Shown here piece after piece: positions 27,700-36,500 of a stretch of DNA of 64,000 bases. The notes under the pieces were generated by a model. It saw only the letters and a program-made list of their open reading frames with translations, was not told the origin of the DNA and made no database searches. The stretch lies in contig JAUIHT010000004.1 of the NCBI GenBank assembly GCA_030432235.1, forward strand, positions 124,001 to 188,000, read 5' to 3'. The position numbers were made by a program, and so were the translations under genes. How positions within the stretch are numbered: the first letter of the stretch is position 1; the number at the start of each line of letters is the position of its first letter. The DNA comes from Verrucomicrobiia bacterium (lineage in GTDB: Bacteria; Verrucomicrobiota; Verrucomicrobiia; Opitutales; Cerasicoccaceae).

Positions 27700-28728
27700 T
27701 CAAACTTTGCTCAAAGGCAGCGTCTTGCCTTGGTCAGAGGAACGGTACGCGGCTTCCGCGATCTGCATGGCGCGCACACCGTCTTCCACCGAGGCGATGG
27801 AGTCGTCCGGAGCGCCGCCGTTGGTCAGGTAGCGCACGAAGGCCTGGGAACCGCGCGGGATGGGGTCCCAGCCGACCGGCGAGTGGTAGCGGTAAATGCG
27901 CTCGCCGTATTGACGTACCTCGATGAGCTTGTCCCCGGATACGGAAATGACGCAGGTATCGGTGATAATGTCGAAGTGCATGCCCCACTGCCCGCCCGGA
28001 TTGCTGCCGTTGGCCAATACGGTGATGCCGCCGTCGGCATGTTGCAGCGTGGCCACACCGAGGTTTTCCGAATTCGGCGTATCGTTCTTCAAACGCTCGG
28101 CGTAGTGCTTGATGGGCAGTGTTGCGATTGTACCGGTGACGGACTTGACCGGCCCCATCAACTCGCAGATGAGGTCGAAGGCGTGCCCGGCATTTTCGCA
28201 AAGGTGGCCGCCACTGAGTTCCTTTTTCCAGAACCATCCCGGCGGCATGAAGCGCTTGGGGTTGCAGACCAGAAAGTACTTATACCAAATGAACTGGGGC
28301 TTGCCGTATTTCCCGGAAGCCACCAGGGCACGCAGCTTTTTATAGGTCGGCAAATTGCGGGTGCCGAAGTTCACCATCGCGCGCACCTTGTGCTTCTTCG
28401 CCGCGGCAGCCATGTCACGGGCTTCCTGCAGCGAAACCCCGAACGGTTTCTCCGCGAGGATATCCTTGCCGGCCTCCGCCGCGGCCAGGAACATCTCCCG
28501 TCGCATGAAAGGCGGAGTGGCCAGGATGACGGCATCGACATCCGGATCCGCGATAAGGTCGCGCCAATTTTCATAGGCACGTGAGACCTTGCTCTCCCGC
28601 GCCACTTTTTTAAGCAGCTTGGTATCGATATCCGAAACGGCCACGGCATTGGCCATGGGGTTTTTCGCCTGCGTGCGTACGTGGTTGGCCCCGCCATTAC
28701 CGAGACCGATAACTCCTATATTGATCAT
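27700..28728 (-). CDS. Gfo/Idh/MocA family NAD(P)-dependent oxidoreductase
   Basis: Start ATG 28728 (342 residues) puts the Rossmann motif INIGVIGLGNGGANH at the N-terminus; an open extension upstream overlaps the preceding gene and is not used. AEKPFG is the family EKP motif, whose Lys takes part in catalysis, and WFWKKELSGGHLCENAGHAFD contains the family's HxxD-like element. These enzymes oxidise or reduce sugars and cyclitols, and some act as glycosidases through redox steps. It follows the TIM-barrel isomerase with a 5-base gap and precedes a sulfatase, consistent with processing of an unusual sugar released from the glycan. Confidence 0.92.
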   Translation of the reverse strand: MINIGVIGLGNGGANHVRTQAKNPMANAVAVSDIDTKLLKKVARESKVSRAYENWRDLIADPDVDAVILATPPFMRREMFLAAAEAGKDILAEKPFGVSLQEARDMAAAAKKHKVRAMVNFGTRNLPTYKKLRALVASGKYGKPQFIWYKYFLVCNPKRFMPPGWFWKKELSGGHLCENAGHAFDLICELMGPVKSVTGTIATLPIKHYAERLKNDTPNSENLGVATLQHADGGITVLANGSNPGGQWGMHFDIITDTCVISVSGDKLIEVRQYGERIYRYHSPVGWDPIPRGSQAFVRYLTNGGAPDDSIASVEDGVRAMQIAEAAYRSSDQGKTLPLSKV

Positions 28729-28733
28729 AACCG

Positions 28734-29558
28734 TTATGCGATGAGGTTTTTCATGAAGGCCACCGTTTGCGGCAGCACGGTTTCCGAGTCGCCTTTGGCA
28801 AAGCATTCCAGAGACAGATTCCCGCTGTAGCCTACTTCCTTGAGCGCTTTCATAGACGGGCCAAAATCCGTATGCCCCTGTCCCGGCAGGAAGCGGTTCG
28901 AATCCACCATGTGGACGTGTCCGATAAGGTGTCCATACTGCCGGATACTCTCCGCCATATCGGCCTCTTCGAGATTCATGTGGAAAAAGTCTGCCGTGAT
29001 GCGCAGGGCATCCGAACCGACCACCTCGATGTATTCGGCAGCGTCCTGCAGGGTCTTCACCACATGTGTTTCGTAGCGGTTAACCGGCTCGAGGAAAAGT
29101 TTTACCCCAAGTGATTCGGCGCGCTGTGTGAGCTTGCCCAGCATATCGATGAAGACCTCCTTCTGCACCTCGTAAGGATCCCAGAGCGGGCTAAGGTCCG
29201 GCATCTGCGGACGCTTATCAAAGAGCGGTACGAAGACCATGCCCGTGGTCTCAAGCTTGGCGGCCAGCTCCAGCAGGTCGTGAAAATCCTGAAAGCAGAT
29301 CATGCGTTCTTCGCGATCGCCCGCCAGGAGGTTTCCGCGGAAGCCGGAGCAGATGTTACCGCAGGGCACGCTCTCGGCCTTGAGCGCGGCTTGCACCGAG
29401 TCGAGGTCCTCCTTGAGCCACTTGCCCCAGATTTCGACGGCGTCGAAACCAAAGCGCTTGAGCGAAACCAGACGCTCACGAAAAGTCGCGCCCGGCAGTA
29501 TATCCGGGAAGAAGAAGCCTCCCCGCAATGTGGATACGATGGATAATTTCATTGGCAT
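28734..29558 (-). CDS. Sugar phosphate isomerase/epimerase-like TIM barrel
   Basis: A 274-residue (or 272 from ATG 29552) AP_endonuc_2-type TIM barrel. FLEPVNRYETH, ADFFHMNLEE, GHVHMVDSNR and LSLECF give the Glu, Asp/His, His and Glu ligands of the divalent metal centre found in hydroxypyruvate, tagatose and xylose isomerase-like enzymes. It has no signal peptide. The gene lies directly upstream of the Gfo/Idh/MocA dehydrogenase; this pair is common in carbohydrate clusters, where they act in sequence on an oxidised or ketose sugar. Substrate is unknown. Confidence 0.9.
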   Translation of the reverse strand: MPMKLSIVSTLRGGFFFPDILPGATFRERLVSLKRFGFDAVEIWGKWLKEDLDSVQAALKAESVPCGNICSGFRGNLLAGDREERMICFQDFHDLLELAAKLETTGMVFVPLFDKRPQMPDLSPLWDPYEVQKEVFIDMLGKLTQRAESLGVKLFLEPVNRYETHVVKTLQDAAEYIEVVGSDALRITADFFHMNLEEADMAESIRQYGHLIGHVHMVDSNRFLPGQGHTDFGPSMKALKEVGYSGNLSLECFAKGDSETVLPQTVAFMKNLIA

Positions 29559-29562
29559 AAAT

Positions 29563-30978
29563 CTAGTGGTTGATGGTCGCGCATGTACTTTCAGCGCTGC
29601 ATAGGCCTCGAGGCACGTTCCAGGAACGCCCCGGCAAGGAGTCGCGGAAATTTTTCGGCAAACGGTCCTGCTGGTAGTCCAGCTCCAGCCAGGGATCGCG
29701 TGTACGCAGGCGCCATTCTGTCATGGTGTGGCGGAACTGCTCCACCGTTTCGAATAGTTCCGGCTGCCCAATCAGGTTAACCGTCTCCATGGGGTCGTTT
29801 TCGAGATCGTAAAGCGCTTCCTCCGGCCGAAAAAGCACATCGTGGGTGCAACGCTTCCCCATGTACTCCAGGGCATCCCGGCGAATAACTTGCCAGGTGG
29901 CCGAGTCATAGAGGTCCGTCCCCAGAGGCATCGGCTCACGATGGACCAGGTGCCGCACGTATTTATAGCGCCGATTCAGCACGGCACGGTAGGGATAGTA
30001 GTTGGTGACCTCGTGGAAGCTGTGGGAGAAAAAAGTTTGGTCAAAACCCGGTGCATCTGGGTCTTCCAGCAACGGTAACAGTGAGCGCCCTGTCCACTCG
30101 GCTGGATATGCCTCGGGCGCGACTCCCAGGAAGTCCGCCACCGTCGGGGCCAGGTCGGTCCAGTTGACCAGAGCATCCGTCTCGCCGCAATAATTCGACG
30201 GATGCCGGATAATCAGCGGACAATGATGGCCTGTATTGTATGACGATGCCTTGGCCCCCGGGAACGGCATGCCGTGGTCGGACAGAATCAGGACGAGTGT
30301 ATCCTCGGCACGACCAGCGCGCTCGAGTTCACGCAACATGTCTCCGACAAAACGATCGAAGCGAGTCACGAAGCGGTAGTAGTCCGCCAAATCACGTCGC
30401 ACCCCCGGGCAATCCGGCAGGAAGTCCGGCACGACAATATCCTCTGGTCGATATGACACATCCGGCTCGTGCCCGTCGCCCACGGCGGAATCAAAGTCAC
30501 CGCCCGTACGGTGCGGGTACATGGACGCGACTTGCAGGTAAAAGCTTTGCCTATCGGCGTCTTTAAAGAATCGACGTGCCGAAGCGGCCAAATCATCAGT
30601 CCGCCACGGCAGGGAGCGATCATAATGTTGAAATGGATAAACCGACGGCGGCGCGATATGGTCCTTGCCTATCATACCTGTACGCACACCGGCGTCGTTC
30701 AACAAAGCCGGCAGCGAACGAACGTGCTCATGCGTGGCAAAATGATGCACGCCGTGCGGATGTCCATATTGCCCATGCTGGTGACTGTAGAGGCCAGTAA
30801 GGATATTGGCCCGCGATGCAGCGCAGGATGGCGTGGTGCAATAGGCACGGCGAAAAACCATCCCCTGCCCCGCTACGGCATCGATATGCGGCGTACGCAC
30901 GACGGCATTGCCATAGCAGCGCGCCAGCGGCGACCAGTCGTCGGCGATAAGCAGGAGGACTGACGGTGATGAACTCAT
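29563..30978 (-). CDS. Type I sulfatase with variant C-x-A-x-R signature
   Basis: A 471-residue sulfatase from ATG 30978, which overlaps the stop of the upstream sulfatase by four bases (ATGA). The frame is open further up but inside that gene. SVLLLIADD provides the N-terminal Asp pair. The signature reads SCAASR: Cys52 followed by Ala rather than Pro at the third position, an accepted variant ([CS]-x-[PA]-x-R) known from N-sulfoglucosamine sulfohydrolase-type members. ILSDHGMPFPGAK carries the second metal site. There is no signal peptide. It is the most divergent of the five sulfatases here. Confidence 0.9.
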   Translation of the reverse strand: MSSSPSVLLLIADDWSPLARCYGNAVVRTPHIDAVAGQGMVFRRAYCTTPSCAASRANILTGLYSHQHGQYGHPHGVHHFATHEHVRSLPALLNDAGVRTGMIGKDHIAPPSVYPFQHYDRSLPWRTDDLAASARRFFKDADRQSFYLQVASMYPHRTGGDFDSAVGDGHEPDVSYRPEDIVVPDFLPDCPGVRRDLADYYRFVTRFDRFVGDMLRELERAGRAEDTLVLILSDHGMPFPGAKASSYNTGHHCPLIIRHPSNYCGETDALVNWTDLAPTVADFLGVAPEAYPAEWTGRSLLPLLEDPDAPGFDQTFFSHSFHEVTNYYPYRAVLNRRYKYVRHLVHREPMPLGTDLYDSATWQVIRRDALEYMGKRCTHDVLFRPEEALYDLENDPMETVNLIGQPELFETVEQFRHTMTEWRLRTRDPWLELDYQQDRLPKNFRDSLPGRSWNVPRGLCSAESTCATINH

Positions 30979-32498
30979 GAGGATTGAGCGGTCGTGGGCT
31001 TGCCCATCCACCAAGTGGATGGCAGCGTTTCCGGTGCGTAAGGGCCAAGCTCGGCCAACAGTGTCTCAATGCCTTTGGGGTGCTGGACCAGTACTCCCGC
31101 ATCGGGATGGTCCGGTAAGGCTTGTTTGCCGAAGTGACGCCAGCCGGAGCCATTGAGTGACGAGGTGTAGCCGTCGCGACGATAACGTTCGATGAGCAAA
31201 TCACGCAACCCGACCCGGTCTTCCTCGTAAGCACAATTGCCGGCGAAGTCATACGACTCGTGAGGGTCGGACTCCAGATCGAAGAGCCACTCCCTCTCAT
31301 CGGCGGCGGAGAAAACATATTTGCGGCGCTCAGTAACCGCCATATGCAAACCAACGCCATCGGTTTGGAGCTGGCTGAAAACCGTTCGCGGGCCGATTTT
31401 GCCATCCGCGACTTCGGACAAATCCTTCCCCTCCTCACAGACTGGCTCCCACGTATCACCCGCAGCGGCGAGGAATGTGGGATGCAGATCGAGCAGGCTG
31501 GTCACGCCTTCATGGCGTGTACCCGCTCGCTCGCCACCGGGCCAACGTACGACCAGCGGCACCCGCGCTGAGGCATCGAGCATGGAGCGCTTACCGATAC
31601 AGCCGTAGTCGCCCAGTAGCTCGCCATGGTCGCTGGCAAAGACGACAAAGGTATTTTCGATGTCGTCTCCCAGCGATTCGAGGATACGCCCGATATGATA
31701 ATCGACGAAAGAAATCGAGGCATAGTAAATCGCCTTGATGGTACGCATGAGCCAGACGTCGTAACCTTGATCGCGGTACTTGGCACGCATCTGGCGATGG
31801 TTCCAATACGTCAGCAAATCCTCATAACCCTCGGGACGAAACGGCGGCGGCATTTGCCCAGCCCAATAGATGAGATTCCAGGGCGTGGGCGCATTGAAGG
31901 GCGGATGCGGACTGAAGAAACTCGACCAGAGGAAAAACGGCTGCTCGCGGTCGCGCTCCTCCAGGAAGGCGATGGAACGGTCCGCCACCCAAGCCGTCTC
32001 GTGCAGGTGAGCCGGCATTTGCGAAACCTGCGGAACACAATACATCTCGCGTAACGCACCGTGGACATCCAGCACGTGATCGTAACCGTGCGCGTCGAGA
32101 AACGCACGATAGTCGTCCTGTCCGCGCTCGCTCACCTCACGCGTCTCAAAGCCCCAAAGGCGTTCACGCTGTGGCGTGAAGTGCATCTTGCCAATGCCGT
32201 GGGTACGGTAGCCCAACTCCGTCAGCCGGGCCATGAAACTCGGGACATCCTCCCCGATGTTCGTGCCATTGTCCCAGCAGCCCGTTTGGTGTGGCGGCAG
32301 TCCGCTGCATAATGCCGCCCTCGCCGGCACACAGACCGGCGAAGGCGTATAGCAACGCGAGAACACCGTTCCTTCGGCGCAGAGACGGTCAAGGTTGGGC
32401 GTGCGCAGAATGGGATTACCCGATGCTCCGAGCGCGTCGAAGCGCTGCTGGTCGGTAAAGAGCAGCAGAATATTCGGCTTGGACGCACCCGAGGACAT
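30975..32498 (-). CDS. Type I sulfatase, near-duplicate of the one at 4057
   Basis: A 507-residue sulfatase: KPNILLLFTDQQR at the N-terminus, SPVCVPARA with formylglycine Cys56, and FASDHGELLGDYG. There is no signal peptide. It is very similar to the sulfatase at 4057-5574 along its whole length, including long identical runs such as SSFFSPHPPFNAPTPWN, so the two probably share specificity or arose by recent duplication. Its ATG overlaps the stop of the beta-propeller gene by one base (TGATG), and its own stop overlaps the next sulfatase start, so the three genes are translationally coupled. Confidence 0.93.
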   Translation of the reverse strand: MSSGASKPNILLLFTDQQRFDALGASGNPILRTPNLDRLCAEGTVFSRCYTPSPVCVPARAALCSGLPPHQTGCWDNGTNIGEDVPSFMARLTELGYRTHGIGKMHFTPQRERLWGFETREVSERGQDDYRAFLDAHGYDHVLDVHGALREMYCVPQVSQMPAHLHETAWVADRSIAFLEERDREQPFFLWSSFFSPHPPFNAPTPWNLIYWAGQMPPPFRPEGYEDLLTYWNHRQMRAKYRDQGYDVWLMRTIKAIYYASISFVDYHIGRILESLGDDIENTFVVFASDHGELLGDYGCIGKRSMLDASARVPLVVRWPGGERAGTRHEGVTSLLDLHPTFLAAAGDTWEPVCEEGKDLSEVADGKIGPRTVFSQLQTDGVGLHMAVTERRKYVFSAADEREWLFDLESDPHESYDFAGNCAYEEDRVGLRDLLIERYRRDGYTSSLNGSGWRHFGKQALPDHPDAGVLVQHPKGIETLLAELGPYAPETLPSTWWMGKPTTAQSS

Positions 32499-33502
32499 CA
32501 GCTTACCACTCCTTGGGGATCTACGCCGTTGCGCGGCGCAACGGCCAGGCCGATGCGCTCAATGCCAACTTCCCATCCTTCGCGGGAGTTGTAATAGAGC
32601 CGCCATTCGTCACCATGCGCGGCCAGGCAAAGTTGGTAGACGAGCGAGGACTTCCAACTGTCCGGCTCCGGCGCGATGATGGGGTTGTTGGGCGTGTCAA
32701 ACCAATCGAGGCCGTCCTCGGAGAGGAGCACATGAATGGCGGAGCGGCTGTGCTCAACCTCCTTGTCCCAGTAGACACCGTTGTTGAAGCCGACATACAA
32801 CCCGTAGGCCTCAAGGTAATATACCTTCATCGCGCCCGCACCGATGTTACGGTATGGGTCGTCTTCGTCCGGTGCGATCAACGGCTCGGTATGTTTGACG
32901 TAAGGCCCGTCGATTTTGTCCGCATAGGCCACGCCGATATTAGCCGGCTCCTCGAAGCCCAGGTCCGGAATACGCTTCACGCCACCGCTGTAATAAAGCG
33001 CGAAGCGACCGTCCGGCATGGGCGTAAGGCAGGCGTTGCGGCAAGTAGGGCGGAACTCCATATCCTCCCAAGGCAGGTCGGGCTCCAGCAATGTCTTCGG
33101 CTCAGACCAGTTTTTCAGATCGTCGCTGTGACGCATAACGATCCAGCAACGCTCGGGAAAGTTGTTCATCTGGTAGAACAGGTAGTAGCGCCCATCCATG
33201 GGATAAACGAAGGGCGAGAAGCCATCCCACTCGTGGAATGCATAGCGCTCCCAGGCCAGACCGTCCGGCGAGGTCCACTGCGCCAAGGTACCATAAGTGC
33301 CACAGGTGATAAGGTGCCACTGCCCATCCGGAGAGAGCGACGGTGTGATGACCGTCGGATCGGCGATGACATTCTTGAGGAAGGGTTCGATAACCGGACT
33401 CTGTGGATGGTCGCTCCACTTCGTATCGATCAGGGCCTTCAGGCGCTCGTTCAAGGCCGGGTTATAACGGCCCCAGATGGTTTTCTTTTCGGTGACGTTC
33501 AT
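32498..33502 (-). CDS. Five-bladed beta-propeller glycosidase-like protein
   Basis: A 334-residue protein without signal peptide. Repeated blade-like units (IADPTVITPSLSPDGQWHLI, SPFVYPMDGRYYLFYQ, CLTPMPDGRFALYYSG, YLEAYGLYVGFNNG, YQLCLAAHGDEWRLYYNS) resemble GH43, GH32 and GH117-type glycosidases or phosphorylases of the GH130 fold. Acidic residues placed at blade starts (Asp in IADPTV, Glu in EDMEF) are catalytic candidates. I cannot choose a family. It begins a tightly coupled unit with two sulfatases and lies just downstream of the giant GH2, so it probably trims an oligosaccharide in the cytoplasm. Confidence 0.82.
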   Translation of the reverse strand: MNVTEKKTIWGRYNPALNERLKALIDTKWSDHPQSPVIEPFLKNVIADPTVITPSLSPDGQWHLITCGTYGTLAQWTSPDGLAWERYAFHEWDGFSPFVYPMDGRYYLFYQMNNFPERCWIVMRHSDDLKNWSEPKTLLEPDLPWEDMEFRPTCRNACLTPMPDGRFALYYSGGVKRIPDLGFEEPANIGVAYADKIDGPYVKHTEPLIAPDEDDPYRNIGAGAMKVYYLEAYGLYVGFNNGVYWDKEVEHSRSAIHVLLSEDGLDWFDTPNNPIIAPEPDSWKSSLVYQLCLAAHGDEWRLYYNSREGWEVGIERIGLAVAPRNGVDPQGVVS

Positions 33503-33535
33503 AGGTGATGTGTGTGGATGGTTTAAATAATGGGT

Positions 33536-36500
33536 TTAATCGAAGCCGGACTCGGACTCGGCATAACTGATGGCGAGCACTACCGGCATATGGGCGGACT
33601 GCTCCGAGGCCTCGATTTCGACGGCCTTGATCTTTTCTTCGGGATGCGGATTACGCCAACGCATCAGGTAGTAAGCACTGGTTTCGCCGACATCCTCGCC
33701 GTCCGTCTCCTGCGATTGGAAAGCCAGCTCCGCCATGGGCAGGGGTTGCACGCTGGCCCGAATGGGCCGAACCTGCTGCCCGGAGTAGACCGGGATATCG
33801 ATTTGGCGGCCACTCTCGTAGATGACATGGTAAGTCATCACCAGCGGGCCAGGCTGCGGCGGACGGTAGGGCTCTCCCCACAGTCGCAAATAGCCCTGCA
33901 CGAAGGCCAGCTCATCCGCGTTGACGCGCGGCACAGGAACGGTGACGGTGGATGGCCCACCGGGAAAAGTCTCTACCCAGGTACCGTCAGCATCTTGCCG
34001 CCTCGCGTTGACACGGATAATGGCGGGGGCCGACTCCGTTACTGGATCGGGCATGAGAAACTCGACGCCGTCTAAAGTCTGTCGACCGCGAGGCCAGTCC
34101 CCGCGCAGCAGCTTACCGGCATCGATATTTTTCCCGTCGGGATTGCGCTTGTTGAACTCCGTGGTCAGCGGCGCGTTGTAAACCTTTTCGAGGGAAACGG
34201 GCTTCCAATGCTGCTCCGAACCACCGGTAACCGGCAATGAACCAGCCAGCACGCCCAGGTTTGTCATGAAAACCTTGCCGAACTGCCGTGCCTGCTCGAA
34301 ATCCTTATTTTCAAATTCCCACTGCGTTTGATCAAAGACAATGTCACCTTCACCGTAGCGCGCCGTGCCCCAGAGCATCGGCTCGGTGGCGGGTGTGACC
34401 GCGCCGCTTTCCTCGATGATCGGCACATTGGCCCGCGGCCAGTTGTCCTGACCAAAAGCCACCGAGTAAGGACTCAGCCCTGCGTTCAGCGCATCCGGGA
34501 GCAACGTGATACGCTCCGCGGATTTGCCTGCCTGCAGATCGAAGCCGTAAATTTTTCCAGCTTCCGTAATCTGCCCGGGGCTCAGGTTGTGCAGAATCAA
34601 ACGACCACCACGCCGCACCCATTCCTTCAAAGGTCGGAGAGTGGCGATGTCCACCGTGGAGCCGTCCACCAGGATTTGCTCAACAGCCCCGCGCCCTGCG
34701 GTGTCCGGCAAATCAATCCCCTTCCCCGCCAGCTCGATGCCGGCGGCAGACAGCTCCGCGGCAAAACGACTGCCCGAGCCACAGAGCAGGTAGGTCGCAC
34801 GTTGGGCGGGCACAGTCATCGTGTCGAGATAGACCAGCAACGCATTCAACAGCCGTGCAGCCATCGGATCGACATCCAGCTTCTCCTGCACGAGCACCTG
34901 GCAAAAGAGGTAAACGCCATTGCCGTAGAAAGTTTCAACCATACCGGTAACCGGGAAGTCGACCAGCGGACGACTGCGTGCCGCTCCTGTGGCAACCAGC
35001 GGACGACGCACCACGCGATGATCGTCCTGCCAGTAATGCAGGCCCGCCTCCGGCAGACCGGAGAAAACCTTGTTGCCTGGTGTGCCCGGATAAAGCGTGT
35101 TGCTGGGGTTTTCGGTCAGGCGGATATCGACGGGGAGCCAGCCGTCGGCCCAACCCTCCTGGTCGAGTACCAACACCCGGCCCCCGCGCTGGACAAAACC
35201 GGCCAAAGGCTTTGCCAGATCCTGCTGCGTGGCCGTGTCTATTCCACCAGGCAGAATCAGGATGGTTTGCTCAGCATCAAGCTCAGCCAAGACGGCAACA
35301 TCCGCAACCGGGACAGCATACGGCAAGTGATTCAAAAGCGCGTCCGAGGACTCCTCCTGATCTTCTCCACGCCAGACAAGAACGCGACGCCCTAGGTTCA
35401 GTAACGGGACTTCCCGGTCAAAAATCAGCAAGGGCTGCTCCACGTTCAACGTCGCCTCTTCGTCACCAAGCGTGCCGGATAATCGGGCCTCCCAGCGTGC
35501 TGTTTGCCAGCCCGGTGACGATGGTTTCATCTCGACGCGAGCACTGAGCGGCAGCTTCTCCGTACCGCCCTGCTCAATGGCCAACGGCTGCTCGCCTCGC
35601 GCCAGGACGCTGCCATCCGCTTCAACCAGTTGCCAGCTTAGCGTACCGTTAAAATCTTCCAGATCATCGTTGCTCAACCACAGTTCAGTCTCGATGGGAG
35701 CATCCGACCAGACGTTTTGTGTCCATGGGTAAAACATACCAACTAGAGGAGCATAGGCGAGGCGTGCCATCTCCTTCTTCATCGGATTATCCACATAGCC
35801 ACTACCACCGATGGACTGGCCGACATGGAGAATGTTCAGCATGCGATAAAGGATGAGCGCGCGCGAAAACCAGAAAGGCTTTTGCTCCAGGTCGAGCTCC
35901 TCGCGTTCGTCCGGGGTGAGAGTGAAATAGTCCTGCCCGTAGCCTTCAGCATAATCCAACCGCCAAGGCGGCAACATCTCGCCAATCATGATTGGCTTGT
36001 TCCGGTCTTTATCCGTCAGATAGTTGCCCGTGGTTTCACGCTTCACACAAACCGATGCATCAAGCGGCCAAAAAAGCTCGTTGGGCCAATTGTTGACATA
36101 AGGCCGCATGCGCTCGGGGTAGTGGTAGTTGATGACATCGTCACGGCCATCGGTGGGACCATAGGCACTGTGCGATACCGGACGGGTCGGGTCGGCTTCG
36201 CGCATGGTATCACGCACCAGGGCCAGAAAGCGGCTGGTCACCTCGCTACGCGGCACCTTCCAGTGTTCGAACTCGTTCGACCCCGACCACATCACGACGC
36301 TCGGGTGATTACGGTCTCGCTCGATCAAGCGAACGGCGTGCTCAACGGCCGCCGGGGATATCGGCCGATGGTTGAGTGCGGTCTCCGGAATCAGCAGAAA
36401 GCCCTGGCGGTCCGCCTCGTCCAGAAATACTTCCGGCAGAGGTTGGCAATGCAGACGCACCGTCTCGATACCGGCTTCCTTATGCGCCGTCCACAACTCC

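Noticed and set aside
28729-28806. N-terminal extension of the Gfo/Idh/MocA protein
   Set aside because: Overlaps the isomerase gene and precedes the true MINIGVIGLG start.
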